Notes: generated from the letters alone by a model not told the origin. Positions 1 through 9,577 are shown, counted from the first letter of the stretch. The stretch: 64,000 nt of DNA from JAXLVB01 sp046329195 (GCA_046329195.1 JAXLVB010000001.1:1612001-1676000); one strand, 5' to 3'. Program-made: numbers and translations.

Positions 1-1
1 T

Positions 2-721
2 AACCTTGATTTGGGGCTGAATTATTCCAAAAAAAATGTACTTGTTACCAACGAGTTTCACTGGCAGTTTTCGCTGTATCGGTCTGGTATCAAGGCTCTT
101 ACACAAAAAACAGCCGATGAGTTGATAAGTCTGCACGATTTTTCGGTAGGCTTAACCCACCATAACACCTGGGGCATCAACCTCATCGCCAAGAGCAATA
201 CGGGTATTTTTAGTACTTTCAAAGATGGTTTTTTTAGAGACACCACGGGACAAAACCTCGTGCAGGGTTTCTTGAATCCTTACGAATTTGTACTTTCGCC
301 GGGCGTTAAGTGGCAGCCAACCAAGTACCTACGCATATCGGCATCGCCTTACACGATTCGGTTTTATGGACTCATTGACCAAAAAATCGCCAATACAGGC
401 CTATACACCACCGACAAGCAAAGCAATGGTATTGACTTTGTAAGATCGATCGTGGAACGTCAAAGTGCAGAACTAAATATTTGGTATGACCGAAAAGTAA
501 AAAAATGGCTACAAATGCAGTATCGTTTGGGCATAAAATCGAGCTATGCCGAGACTGTTCTGAACAATGGCACAATGGACGGCTTGTTCATTACCAAACT
601 CAAATTGATTGGCAACATTTACCTCACTCATCGAGCTACCTTGCGGGGTACATTCGAGCAAAAGCCGTTCAAACCTATTTATAGTCAGGTAATTACATTG
701 AGTTATGCCATAACCTTCTAA
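2..721 (+). CDS. DUF3078-like outer-membrane-type protein, 3' part only
   Basis: The reading frame is open to the window edge (N-L-D precede the first TTG at 11), so this is the C-terminal about 240 residues of a gene that starts outside. The segment is rich in alternating hydrophobic/polar strands, has aromatic residues typical of beta-barrel walls, and ends in S-Y-A-I-T-F with a terminal phenylalanine, as outer-membrane barrels do. Phrases such as N-L-D-L-G-L-N-Y near the start and a central L-S-P-G-V-K-W-Q-P resemble the Bacteroidota DUF3078 family, whose function is unknown. The family call is from memory of the pattern; the barrel nature is the firmer part. Confidence 0.6.
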   Translation, partial: NLDLGLNYSKKNVLVTNEFHWQFSLYRSGIKALTQKTADELISLHDFSVGLTHHNTWGINLIAKSNTGIFSTFKDGFFRDTTGQNLVQGFLNPYEFVLSPGVKWQPTKYLRISASPYTIRFYGLIDQKIANTGLYTTDKQSNGIDFVRSIVERQSAELNIWYDRKVKKWLQMQYRLGIKSSYAETVLNNGTMDGLFITKLKLIGNIYLTHRATLRGTFEQKPFKPIYSQVITLSYAITF

Positions 722-790
722 AAAAAACGCCAATCGTCATTACAAACAGTAGACTTACACGTATAAAGAATAAAAAAACCAATAAATCAA

Positions 791-1696
791 ATGAAAAATA
801 ACACACAAATTTTGTTGTGGATAGCCTTGGCTTTTTCCCTGAGTGGAAAAGCCCAAATTACACCTAACTCCATCAAATACGCCAAAATAGATTTTGGAGC
901 GGGTGATGCCAAAACAGCCGCTATCGAAGCTATAGAGAAAGCACGCTCTCCTCAATCGGCCAATGCTTTTTACAAAATTATAAATCAAAAAATTGTTTTT
1001 TATTATATCGGGCAGTACCCCCAAAGTACAGGTTTTAATGCGGCTGATTTTATTGATAAATGCGACCGTGAACGGGCTATTGCAACGACTAGTATTCAGG
1101 AAGATAAATTATTTCCGAATGATAGGGCTGGCCTCGAAACGGCACATGGCTTGGGAGTAATAAAAGCCGATTTATGGAATCATAGCCGAAAAGAAATAAC
1201 GGTCGATGGTATCAAAACCCTAATTATTACCACCAATAAGGTAGTGGTAGGGCCATTTGCCAACAATTACCGCTTCGATTTTCCAGGAAGAGGTAATACC
1301 AATCCCTCCAAAAATACCTACAAATGGCAAACTCTTGGAGATAGCAAAGCCTATTTGATTGAGCAAACGCTCAATGCAAACCCTGCGGCTTCGTTAGAGA
1401 AAATTTGGACAGAGGGCGAGTCGGCAGTTGTGAAAGTAGGAATGATGAATCCTCCTACAACGCCACTCAATATAGGTGAAACTCAGGTAAATGTGTCGGG
1501 TTATCAGAAATTGGGCTTTATTAACTTGGGAATGATATCCACCTCAAAACCAGAATTAGGAAAATTCTATTACGTGAAATGTAAATTTGTGGGTGTTCCT
1601 GAAACATTTGTCTATAAAATTTTATTTTTTGCAGGAGAACATGGTGAGCATAAACAGCCCGATGGATCCAGAATAGGCCTTGACCCTCAACCATAA
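791..1696 (+). CDS. Secreted protein of unknown function
   Basis: The product is 301 residues with a clear signal peptide (M-K-N-N-T then a hydrophobic stretch ending S-G-K-A-Q), so it is exported. No catalytic motif is recognised. The mature part contains a segment around residues 115-200 with E-T-A-H-G-L-G and a phrase F-D-F-P-G-R-G-N, recalling the layout of DNA/RNA non-specific endonuclease-like folds, but the defining D-R-G-H motif is absent, so no function is assigned. It lies 69 bases after the partial barrel gene on the same strand and may be co-transcribed with it. Confidence 0.7.
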   Translation: MKNNTQILLWIALAFSLSGKAQITPNSIKYAKIDFGAGDAKTAAIEAIEKARSPQSANAFYKIINQKIVFYYIGQYPQSTGFNAADFIDKCDRERAIATTSIQEDKLFPNDRAGLETAHGLGVIKADLWNHSRKEITVDGIKTLIITTNKVVVGPFANNYRFDFPGRGNTNPSKNTYKWQTLGDSKAYLIEQTLNANPAASLEKIWTEGESAVVKVGMMNPPTTPLNIGETQVNVSGYQKLGFINLGMISTSKPELGKFYYVKCKFVGVPETFVYKILFFAGEHGEHKQPDGSRIGLDPQP

Positions 1697-1752
1697 TGCT
1701 GAAAACCATGGGTAATGTTATAGAAGGCGTTGATGCCCATTGATGGCGAAAC

Positions 1753-1775
1753 GGGCGTATGCTATACGCCCCTAC
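1753..1775. repeat. Short palindromic repeat, copy 1 (REP-like)
   Basis: Arms GGGCGTAT and ATACGCCC enclose a three-base loop and are followed by CCTAC. A second copy differing only at one loop base lies at 61094-61116. Both copies sit in intergenic DNA just after a gene. This is the form of a dispersed repetitive extragenic palindrome. Confidence 0.7.
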
Positions 1776-1856
1776 AAGGTGCTGGGCATAAAATAGACCG
1801 AGGCAATGTATCTACCCACTTGTGCAAAATCAACCCTTTTGATACACGACCAAACC

Positions 1857-4613
1857 ATGAAGATATTCTCAAGCCTAATTGTTGTGTTGGCAAGCATTCA
1901 TTGGCTTCAAGCCCAGCAAAGCTACCTCCATCAGGCCCGTCAATTGAATAGTGAGGGAACGGCTCTTTTTTTGGCAGGCGATTATCCAACTGCACAAAAG
2001 AAATATACAGAAGAGCTTCGGGTTTATGTAAACAACAAAGACTACCTCCATGCGTCGGAGGCTTATTCAAACGTGGCAGTTGCGTTGTTTTATCAACGGG
2101 ATTTTGCAGCGGCTGTGCAGCGATGTAAAACAGGCTTGAAACTCATTGAAAATATGCCAAACGATACGGTCGCTTTTCGGCATTATAAGTTCTTAGGATT
2201 GTTTTATAATTATCTCTACAAAAAAGATTCCTCTTTGTTTTTCTACGAAAAAGCGGAAAAACTTGTATCAAACAGCAAGCTCCTCAAAAATAATTCTGAA
2301 ATTATCAGTTTTTATGAAAACCAAGGAGTCGATTTAAGCAAATTAGGTTATTTCAGAGAGGCTGAATCATATTTCAAAAAAGCCCAACAATCAGCTCATT
2401 TAGACCCACTCTATGACAAAGGGACACTGTTTGCTAATATAGGGAATTTATATCTTCTTCAAAAAAAATACAAAGATGCAAAGCAATCTTATGAGTATGC
2501 GCTGACCCAAACTACTCGACAAGGAAACCAAAGTGCCATTTTACTTCGTCTGTCAAATAGTGAATTTTATTTAGGAAATGTAGCTGATGCCCAAAAACAC
2601 TTATCGAAAAGTTTTTGGGTATATAAACAAAGCAAGACATCGCCTGATTTAGAGTTTGAAGCAGCCTATTTTCATAGCCAAGGACTGATTTTTGCAAAAA
2701 AGGGAAAGTATCAAGAAGCTGAGAAAAGTTATCAGAAAGCGGTACGGCTTAATCAATCTCAGTCCAGCCGTAGCCTTGCCCTTTCTTCGGTGTTAATTTC
2801 TTATGCTCAACTCTACGACATTCAGACTCAACTACCCAAGGCATTAGAAAACTACCAAAAAGCCATCATTGCCTCGCACACCACTTTTGATAAATTAGAT
2901 ATTTATCAAAACCCCAGCCTAAATAAAATTCTGACCGAAAGAGAATTATTCAAGGCATTAATCGGAAAAGCCACCTCGTTTAAAAAATATTACTTCATTA
3001 CAAAAAATTACAGAGAGTTAAAAACGGCTCTACAGACCTACCAATTAGCCATCAGGTTGGCCGAAAAAATGCGAATTAGCTACCAATCGTCAAATGCAAA
3101 GTTGTTTTTTACCGAAGCTCATTACGAAGTTTATGAGCAAGGGGTCGAAACTGCCCAAATGCTATATGAGCTAACCAAAAATAAGGACTATCAAGAGTTG
3201 CTTTTTGATTTTTATGAGAAAAGTAGGGCTGCTGCACTTTCTGATGCCATTAGAGAAGACAAGTTCAAACCAAAGACGATTCCTGCTACTTTGTTAGCAT
3301 ACGAAAATGCACTGTTTCAGCAAACTTCGGGACTACAACTTGCCATAAAAAGAGCTGATAGTACGAAAATACCGAAATTACACGAGCAATTAACCGATAA
3401 AGAAATTGAACTGATGAATCTAACCAAACGATTTGAAAGAGAGTATCCGGCCTATTTCAAGTTAAAATATGCAAGTATATCTCTACCTATCAACGAACTT
3501 AGAAAGAAATTAGTGAACCCTCAAAATGCTATTATTCAGTATTTTATGGGTGATAATAGCCTTTATATTCTTTTGCTTACCGACCAAACACAAAAAACTT
3601 ATCGGATTACAATCGATTCTACTTTTAAAAATAGGTTGAACGAATTTAGGCTATCAATAAGCACCAACCCTCAATCACGGGTATTTAAGGGGGGGGCTAA
3701 CTCGAAGGTGATGTATCAATATTTAATCGCCCCCATTGAGCATGATATAAACAACAAAAAGAACTTAATTGTGATACGAGATTCGGAACTCAACTTCATT
3801 CCTTTTGAGGTCTTGTCTAAAAATGGTGCTGATTTTTTAGTTCAAAAATATGCCTTGAGTTATGGCTATTCGGTAGGGCTACTGTTGAGTAGTATTGAAA
3901 AGAAATCTAATAGAAATGTTGTAGCATTTGCTCCATTTGTCAAAAAAATCAATAGTAAAAAAGACGTTTTTCGGGGCGACCCGTTGGTGCAACTTCCGGC
4001 TTCGGAGCAAGAAGTAAAACAGATAGGTGGAGATATTTATTTAGAAAAAGAAGCCACTAAAAAGCGTTTTTTGGAGCAGTATCGCTCGCATGGCATCATT
4101 CATTTTGCTACTCACGCCCTCACTAACGACCAAGACCCGCTGAGTTCGTTCATTGCTTTTTATCCTGATGGTCAAGAGTACCGACTTTTTACTGACGAAC
4201 TGTATGACTTAGACCTGACCGATGCCAAGTTGGTGGTGTTGAGTGCTTGCGAAACCGGAAGAGGACAGCTACGAAAAGGTGAGGGTGTTATGTCATTGGC
4301 AAGAGCCTTTTCGTATGCAGGAGCTACAACAGTAACCACTACTTTGTGGAATGCCAACGATGAAACAACGGCCTATATTTCAACCCAATTTCATGAATAT
4401 ATCAACAACGGAATGCAGCTTGATGAAGCTTTGCAACAAGCAAAGCTAGATTTTTTGTCTTCTAGCCTAGCTCGCCAATACGACCACCCCTACTACTGGG
4501 CAAATATGGTGTTGATTGGCAGTAGCAACGCCATCGAAACGGGATATTCGGTTTGGTGGTGGGTAGGTATATCACTCTTGTTGGGCTGGGGAATTTGGCG
4601 ACTAAAAAAGTAA
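1857..4613 (+). CDS. TPR repeat protein with C-terminal CHAT (caspase-like) protease domain
   Basis: 918 residues from the ATG at 1857, chosen because it starts a clean signal peptide (M-K-I-F-S-S-L ending L-Q-A-Q). Residues about 25-430 are TPR repeats and a helical linker follows. The CHAT domain occupies about 600-880. The caspase-type dyad is visible as His753 in I-H-F-A-T-H-A and Cys798 in L-S-A-C-E-T-G. A last hydrophobic segment (W-W-W-V-G-I-S-L-L-L) followed by R-L-K-K looks like a membrane anchor, so the TPR and CHAT parts are predicted periplasmic. It is convergent with, and overlaps by 12 bases, the gene for the sigma-factor partner protein at 4602-5168. CHAT proteins are peptidases related to separase and caspase; the substrate here is not known. 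Confidence 0.88.
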   Translation: MKIFSSLIVVLASIHWLQAQQSYLHQARQLNSEGTALFLAGDYPTAQKKYTEELRVYVNNKDYLHASEAYSNVAVALFYQRDFAAAVQRCKTGLKLIENMPNDTVAFRHYKFLGLFYNYLYKKDSSLFFYEKAEKLVSNSKLLKNNSEIISFYENQGVDLSKLGYFREAESYFKKAQQSAHLDPLYDKGTLFANIGNLYLLQKKYKDAKQSYEYALTQTTRQGNQSAILLRLSNSEFYLGNVADAQKHLSKSFWVYKQSKTSPDLEFEAAYFHSQGLIFAKKGKYQEAEKSYQKAVRLNQSQSSRSLALSSVLISYAQLYDIQTQLPKALENYQKAIIASHTTFDKLDIYQNPSLNKILTERELFKALIGKATSFKKYYFITKNYRELKTALQTYQLAIRLAEKMRISYQSSNAKLFFTEAHYEVYEQGVETAQMLYELTKNKDYQELLFDFYEKSRAAALSDAIREDKFKPKTIPATLLAYENALFQQTSGLQLAIKRADSTKIPKLHEQLTDKEIELMNLTKRFEREYPAYFKLKYASISLPINELRKKLVNPQNAIIQYFMGDNSLYILLLTDQTQKTYRITIDSTFKNRLNEFRLSISTNPQSRVFKGGANSKVMYQYLIAPIEHDINNKKNLIVIRDSELNFIPFEVLSKNGADFLVQKYALSYGYSVGLLLSSIEKKSNRNVVAFAPFVKKINSKKDVFRGDPLVQLPASEQEVKQIGGDIYLEKEATKKRFLEQYRSHGIIHFATHALTNDQDPLSSFIAFYPDGQEYRLFTDELYDLDLTDAKLVVLSACETGRGQLRKGEGVMSLARAFSYAGATTVTTTLWNANDETTAYISTQFHEYINNGMQLDEALQQAKLDFLSSSLARQYDHPYYWANMVLIGSSNAIETGYSVWWWVGISLLLGWGIWRLKK

Positions 4614-5168
4614 CCGCCATTTTACTTTCCATTTGTCTAAGGTGGGAATCTCAAACTGAAAATTCGGATTGGCTTCAATAGCCATCAACAACACTTTGGC
4701 TTCGGACTTTCGGTTAGCTTTGAGCAATGCCACTACTTCGTACCATGTAGCGGCATCTCCATAATAGGGGCGAATACCCTCAGTGGCTTCTATTTTATTA
4801 AATAAAACGATGGCTTCTGTGGGTTTGTCGTTTTTTAGTAGCTGTATCCCTTCGTCTAGGTTTTGAAGTGTAATGTCTTGATTTATAATAGTATTACTAC
4901 GGTCGCTACTAGCTGTCATTGGTATATAACTCAGTTCAGCTATTGACAAATAACCTATAGTTGCAACAACCGATGCAGCGGCAGACCAGCTAAAAGTACG
5001 CCATCTATTGTTTTTTTGAAGAGTAAATACAACGGCATTGTCTTCTTCTTCGGCTTTCCATTCGTTCAGCTTCGATGCCTGAATCTTTTGTATTTGTTCT
5101 CGTAACCGATGCCTCTGAGCAATGACCTTGAGTAGGTCGAGTTGTTCATCATTTTCTTGACTATTCAT
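4602..5168 (-). CDS. Single-pass membrane protein, putative partner of the adjacent sigma factor
   Basis: 188 residues. The first about 65 are charged and likely cytoplasmic, then a transmembrane helix (about residues 66-88, S-A-A-A-S-V-V-A-T-I-G-Y), then an outer part with TPR-like helices (L-L-K-N-D-K-P-T-E-A-I-V-L-F). The start overlaps the end of the sigma-factor gene by four bases, so the two are translationally coupled. This layout (sigma gene, then a bitopic protein with a short cytosolic head) is that of sigma/anti-sigma pairs, although no known anti-sigma fold was recognised. Its 3' end overlaps the convergent CHAT gene. The anti-sigma role is inferred from position and topology only. 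Confidence 0.75.
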   Translation of the reverse strand: MNSQENDEQLDLLKVIAQRHRLREQIQKIQASKLNEWKAEEEDNAVVFTLQKNNRWRTFSWSAAASVVATIGYLSIAELSYIPMTASSDRSNTIINQDITLQNLDEGIQLLKNDKPTEAIVLFNKIEATEGIRPYYGDAATWYEVVALLKANRKSEAKVLLMAIEANPNFQFEIPTLDKWKVKWRLLF

Positions 5169-5773
5169 GGCTTTAAATTTTTTAGTTGGCTAGTTATTTT
5201 GTTCATGCAATCACTTTTTGCATTTCGAATGCTTTGTTCACTCTTGAACTTTCCTTCGGCAATCAATAAATCTGCCATCTCTTTTCCGCTAAGGCCATCT
5301 ACTAACCAAAGTGTTAGTATTTGTTTGCAATTTTTACCTGCTTGTTCAAATATTGTTAAATAGTTATTCCACCGTTCTTGCTCTGCTATAATCTGACTAA
5401 CATCAATGGAATCTGTGATGGTTTCGTCCAACCAGATATTTTGACGTTCTTGTCTATGCTCTTCTTGATGTAAAAATTTATGCCATAGATTTTTACAAAT
5501 AGTTGTTAAGTAACCAGATAATGGCTTATTGGCTTGTACTACGTAATGGCCATCTAAGATGTTGGTAACCAGTGCTTCCATGGATTCCCAGAGGATATCT
5601 TCAGGTTCTTTTACATAGTTCTTTTGATTACTTCGATTACGCAGAAATTTCATCAAAAACGAACGATTTTGTTCATAAAGAGCCTCAATTGCCCGCTCTT
5701 GAGCTTTACCTCCCTCCAAAATTCCATTAACGATATCTTGGTCTGAATAACTACGCCTGAACAGTTTGTTCAT
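5165..5773 (-). CDS. ECF-type RNA polymerase sigma factor
   Basis: 202 residues. An N-terminal region-2-like helix set (E-P-E-D-I-L-W-E-S-M near residue 58; G-Y-L-T-T-I-C-K-N-L-W about residue 90) is followed by a region-4-like helix-turn-helix (L-W-L-V-D-G-L-S-G-K-E-M-A, then S-I-R-N-A-K-S-D-C near 182). The size and two-domain layout fit sigma-70 family ECF factors. It is the first gene of a coupled pair with the membrane protein at 4602-5168, and the CHAT-TPR gene faces it. In Bacteroidota such small sigma factors often sit beside a TPR/CHAT gene. The regulon is unknown. Confidence 0.85.
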   Translation of the reverse strand: MNKLFRRSYSDQDIVNGILEGGKAQERAIEALYEQNRSFLMKFLRNRSNQKNYVKEPEDILWESMEALVTNILDGHYVVQANKPLSGYLTTICKNLWHKFLHQEEHRQERQNIWLDETITDSIDVSQIIAEQERWNNYLTIFEQAGKNCKQILTLWLVDGLSGKEMADLLIAEGKFKSEQSIRNAKSDCMNKITSQLKNLKP

Positions 5774-6126
5774 AAAAATTTTATACTTGTGATTGGGTAT
5801 TTTGTAACCTTTGGTGGCGAAAATATTAAAAAATTACTACATTATACTATTGTATTCTAGCTATAAAGAAACTACTGATATTAGCTTCTTTTGATGGGTG
5901 ATAATAGGTATTAGAAATACTCTATCAGTAGAGCTATAGTGGTATTACAAATAATAGCAATTATGATGGTATAAGTAGTTGCTGGAAATTTGTTGTTGGT
6001 TTGTTTTAATAATTCGCTGAAAATCAAAAAAGTTATAAGTTTTAAAAATTGATGGTTTAATACAGGCTTTTTTATTGACGCACATAAATTGTAATTAGAA
6101 GCACGATAGTGTTGTAGAGGTAAAGA
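5774..6126. other. AT-rich intergenic region, no gene seen
   Basis: 353 bases between the sigma-factor start and the end of the DUF5675 gene. It is strongly AT-rich and should hold the sigma-gene promoter. No convincing ORF, terminator or repeat was found. Confidence 0.5.
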
Positions 6127-6636
6127 TTACACTTTCACAAGATTGATAAAGTGTTCGCCTTGCTTGATAAGTGGATAAAGCTGTGGATAGATTGACTTAT
6201 AGTAGGTGCGAGAATGCAAAACGGCCTCGTTGCCCTTGACTATACCCAGCGCATCGCCTACCAAAAGACAACCTTCGGTATCGTCGGCGGTATTGCCCCA
6301 ATGTATCAAGATAAACTCAAAGTTAGGTACTTCTCGTAGCCAAATCATGTCGTGCGGGCGGAAGTCTCGAATCGTAGGAAACTCACTTTTTTGCTTGGGG
6401 ATGATGAGCTTTTTGAGTGTATCACTCCAAAGGTATTGACTACTTAACTTGGGGCTTTGGCGCAACCCTAACCTGTAGCGCCCAAATGGAATTGCCGTTT
6501 GGCCGTGTACTTTGGGAGCACCAGATGGGCGAACTTGGTCTTCGATAACAAAGCCATTTTTTTGACCATTGATGAGCAGGCGCCCAACGGTCCAATCGGG
6601 TTTGAACTCGTAGCGTTCTACGGTGAGTAAATCCAT
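6127..6636 (-). CDS. DUF5675 family protein
   Basis: About 169 residues from the ATG at 6636 (M-D-L-L-T-V-E-R-Y-E-F). An upstream start at 6702 would add 22 residues that lack the family's look. The order of motifs (V-G-R-L-L-I-N-G, then E-D-Q-V-R, I-P-F-G-R-Y-R-L, L-I-H-W-G-N-T-A-D-D-T-E-G-C-L-L-V-G) is characteristic of DUF5675, small proteins often found near phage-type or cell-wall genes, with a conserved histidine and G-C pair recalling L,D-transpeptidase-like folds. No phage genes are nearby, so its function stays open. Confidence 0.75.
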   Translation of the reverse strand: MDLLTVERYEFKPDWTVGRLLINGQKNGFVIEDQVRPSGAPKVHGQTAIPFGRYRLGLRQSPKLSSQYLWSDTLKKLIIPKQKSEFPTIRDFRPHDMIWLREVPNFEFILIHWGNTADDTEGCLLVGDALGIVKGNEAVLHSRTYYKSIYPQLYPLIKQGEHFINLVKV

Positions 6637-6777
6637 GAATAGGGGAGGAGAAAAGTGGGTAACCGCTCCTGTAAAGGTCGGTATTCTCTGTCCCAATGTC
6701 AATACTAGCTAGGGGGTATTTTTGGATATATTTATTCTGCTTTTTTCACGCAAAGAGGGTTTGCCTACTCCAATTTG

Positions 6778-6801
6778 GTGGCCTGTCAGGGGACAGGCCA
6801 C
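6778..6801. repeat. Perfect intergenic hairpin (GTGGCCTGTC arms)
   Basis: GTGGCCTGTC and GACAGGCCAC form a perfect 10-bp stem with a four-base loop between two minus-strand genes. There is no T-run on either side, so it is not a typical terminator; it resembles a REP-type palindrome and shares the GGCCTGT core with the hairpin at 58864-58906. Confidence 0.6.
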
Positions 6802-6830
6802 GGGTTAGGCTGTTTTGGGGCTACAAGCTT

Positions 6831-7526
6831 CTAAAGGTAAACATCCTTATAGATGTTCCATTGGCCAGCGCTTGCAAATTGTTTGAGTGAGCGTAGGGGC
6901 TTTTTGCCGATATTGAGCTTAGTAATTTTGTCGGGCTTTGCACCGTCGTCAATACTTTTGCCTTCTTTATGTTCCATCGCACCTGTCAGTAGGTTAAAGT
7001 CATACGATTCGCCGTCGCCGTTGAGGGTAGAATGCGTCAGGTAGGTAGCTCCAATCAAAAACCAGTCGTTGTTTTGATAACGGAAGCGATAGTCGAAGCC
7101 CCAGCGGTCGGAGCTACCGCCGTAAAACGAAATCAACACCGAACCTCGTTCCACTTTGATGCCCGACCACGGGTCGCCAAATACGCCGCCTTCGTTTGAG
7201 AGCATAATGAAGCCGTTTGATTGCGCCGAAAGTACATAGCTTCCGTCGGTTTGTTGAAAGGCTAACACCAAAATCCGAGGCTTGGCTGTGTTGTCGGTTT
7301 CTTTGAGGTTTTTGACTTCGGCATCACCTTCTATTACAGCGGCGATGTCGGGCAGATTATCTTTGTTGAGGTCGCCTGCTGCTTGGTCGAGAACATGCCA
7401 ACCTCTGGGCAAAAAACCTTCCAATTTAGCTGCTTTGGCCGCTAGGGTTGGAAACTTGTAAAGGCCTTGCGAAAAACTCAAGGTAGTAATGCTTACTAAA
7501 AGGAAGGTTGTGAGCGAGCGGAGCAT
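6831..7526 (-). CDS. Secreted FG-GAP/VCBS-like protein of unknown function
   Basis: 231 residues with a signal peptide (M-L-R-S-L-T-T-F-L-L ... L-S-F-S-Q). Residues about 45-60 hold the calcium-site-like phrase A-A-G-D-L-N-K-D-N-L-P-D-I-A, as in FG-GAP/VCBS repeats, and I-E-G-D-A follows. The rest is strand-rich (Y-G-G-S-S-D-R-W-G-F-D-Y-R-F). It probably works in the periplasm or outside the cell; no enzymatic motif is visible. Related single-repeat proteins are common in Bacteroidota. Confidence 0.7.
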   Translation of the reverse strand: MLRSLTTFLLVSITTLSFSQGLYKFPTLAAKAAKLEGFLPRGWHVLDQAAGDLNKDNLPDIAAVIEGDAEVKNLKETDNTAKPRILVLAFQQTDGSYVLSAQSNGFIMLSNEGGVFGDPWSGIKVERGSVLISFYGGSSDRWGFDYRFRYQNNDWFLIGATYLTHSTLNGDGESYDFNLLTGAMEHKEGKSIDDGAKPDKITKLNIGKKPLRSLKQFASAGQWNIYKDVYL

Positions 7527-7654
7527 GGGGTTGTTGTGGTTTCGCTACTTGAAAACGACTACGATGGTTACAAATATAGTAGAAGCAACGATATTTTGGC
7601 CGAAATTGTGTAAGTGGTAAAGCCGGCTACTTTTGAAAAATAGAACGGCTGGGT

Positions 7655-9577
7655 TTATATTGGCAATTCTATTATAAAGGTAGTGCCTTGCCCTTTTTCA
7701 CTCAAAACCTGAATACTACCCCGATGTTGCTCAATGATGCCATAGCAGATGGCTAAACCCAGTCCTGTACCTTCGCCGACGGGTTTGGTTGTAAAAAACG
7801 GCTCAAATATACGTTTTCGGGTGGCTTCGTCCATGCCACAGCCGTTGTCGGTAATGCGAATCTGCACGTTGTTAAGCACTTTGAGTGTTACAATTTCAAT
7901 GATGCCCGTGGGAGGAATGGTGGGCGGATGCACAGTCAGTACAGCCTGTACGGCGTTGGTCAAAATATTCAGAAAAACCTGATTGAGCCGCCCCGACAGC
8001 CCTTCAATGGCAGGGATGTCGCCATAGCGCTTGATGAGTTGACAACGGTCTCGCAACTCAAAGCTCAATAGCGAAGTGGCGGCATCGAGGCAGTCGTGGA
8101 GGTTTACTTTGCTGAATTCGCCCTCTTCGTTGCGGGCAAAGGTGCGTAAGCCCTGCACGATGTCTCGGGTTCGTTCTACACCCCGCTCAATGCTGGCCAT
8201 CAATGTCTGGATTTCTTGGTTAAGTTCCAGAAAAGCAGGTTCTTGGCGCTGTGATTCTGTGAGTAGCGCAGTGATGTCGGCCAAGTCGAGCTTGAGGGCT
8301 TGTACATTGTTGGCCACAAAACTGATTGGATTATTGATTTCGTGTGCAATACCTGCCGTAAGCTGACCGATAGAGGCCATTTTTTCGGAATGAATCAGTT
8401 GCTCCCGCATTTGGTGTAGGCGTTCAAGAGTACGCTTTAGCTTCTCTTTTTCAGCTTCAAGTTCTTCATTTTTGTGCGTAAGCTGGCGATTTTTGTGTTG
8501 GTTTTGCCACCAAGCTAGCCCTGCTACCAGAGCCAGCAAGGCCACCCCAAGGGCAATGATTTCGATGTTTCGTTTTTGGAGTTTTTGGGTAGCAATCTCT
8601 GCTGCAAGTAGCTTGTTTTGTTGGTTTCGTTTGTCGGATTCGTATTTTTCTTGGAGTTCGGCTACATTTTTATTGGTTTCAATATTGATGATTTCGGCCT
8701 CAAGTTGTTGGTGCAACTGGCTCATCTCAAAGGCCTTGCGATAGTCTCCTTTGTCTTTGTACAGCTCTGCGTAGTTTTGGTAGGTTTCAGACTGTTGAGG
8801 CTTCAAATCGCTTTTTTGGGACAAAACCAACGCTTGCCGAAGGTAGTTCTCGGCTTTATCAAATTGTTTTTTACCAACAAAAACTCCCGCTAAGTTGATA
8901 TAATCGTACCAAAGATTGGCGCTATCCTTGGTACGAAGATGGTAGGCTACGTTGTAATCCATGTACAGCTTGGCTTGGTCGTAGCGCTGTTGTTTGATGA
9001 GCAGCGTGGCCATGTTGATATGTAAAATGGCCATTCCGGTTGAGTCCGAAAGCCTTTTTTTGATGGCTAAAGACTTTTGGTAAAAATACAAAGCGCTGTC
9101 ATACTGCTGGGTTTGGCGGCAGAAGATGCCTAAGTTTTGATAAAACGCTGACAATCGCTTGGGTTTCACCTGAGCCATTTCGCCAAGGGCAATGGCTCGC
9201 TTAATGTATCGCTTGGCGTTTTGATATTGCTTGAGGTGGCTGTATTGAGCAGCAATATCGGACAGCGCCGAAACCTGTGCCTCGGGGTCGTTATTTTGCT
9301 CGCTACATACCAAGTTTTTGAGGTGCCACTCAATGGCCTTGTTGTATTCGGCTTTGCAGTCGTAATAAATACCCATGAGGCGATAGCTGTCGCAAATGCC
9401 TCGTTGATAGCTGATTTTGCGAGCCTCTTGTTGTAAATACTTAGAGTAGTAGAAAAAAGAATCGGCGTGGGTTTCGTCCAAATAAATGACTCGTTCGGCA
9501 AGCGCATGGAGGCTCTCGGGTGTGTGTTGTGCTAGTGCAACTTGGCAAAACAGACAGAATAAAAGGAGTTGTTTCAT
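7655..9577 (-). CDS. TPR-containing sensor histidine kinase
   Basis: 640 residues. Signal peptide (M-K-Q-L-L-L-F-C-L-F-C ending V-A-L-A-Q), then about six TPR repeats to residue 300, one transmembrane helix near 345-360 (I-I-A-L-G-V-A-L-L-A-L), a coiled coil, and a kinase core. The phosphoacceptor is in G-I-A-H-E-I-N-N-P about residue 410, and the ATPase domain shows N-A-V-Q-A, D-N-G-C-G-M and G-T-G-L-G-L. The ligand is probably sensed by the periplasmic TPRs. No response regulator gene adjoins it, so it is an orphan or feeds a distant partner. It is a close paralogue in layout of the kinase at 19370-21481. Confidence 0.9.
   Translation of the reverse strand: MKQLLLFCLFCQVALAQHTPESLHALAERVIYLDETHADSFFYYSKYLQQEARKISYQRGICDSYRLMGIYYDCKAEYNKAIEWHLKNLVCSEQNNDPEAQVSALSDIAAQYSHLKQYQNAKRYIKRAIALGEMAQVKPKRLSAFYQNLGIFCRQTQQYDSALYFYQKSLAIKKRLSDSTGMAILHINMATLLIKQQRYDQAKLYMDYNVAYHLRTKDSANLWYDYINLAGVFVGKKQFDKAENYLRQALVLSQKSDLKPQQSETYQNYAELYKDKGDYRKAFEMSQLHQQLEAEIINIETNKNVAELQEKYESDKRNQQNKLLAAEIATQKLQKRNIEIIALGVALLALVAGLAWWQNQHKNRQLTHKNEELEAEKEKLKRTLERLHQMREQLIHSEKMASIGQLTAGIAHEINNPISFVANNVQALKLDLADITALLTESQRQEPAFLELNQEIQTLMASIERGVERTRDIVQGLRTFARNEEGEFSKVNLHDCLDAATSLLSFELRDRCQLIKRYGDIPAIEGLSGRLNQVFLNILTNAVQAVLTVHPPTIPPTGIIEIVTLKVLNNVQIRITDNGCGMDEATRKRIFEPFFTTKPVGEGTGLGLAICYGIIEQHRGSIQVLSEKGQGTTFIIELPI

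Noticed and set aside
11..721. A complete gene starting with TTG at 11
   Set aside because: The same frame is open to the window edge with matching residues before it, so the gene is cut by the window.
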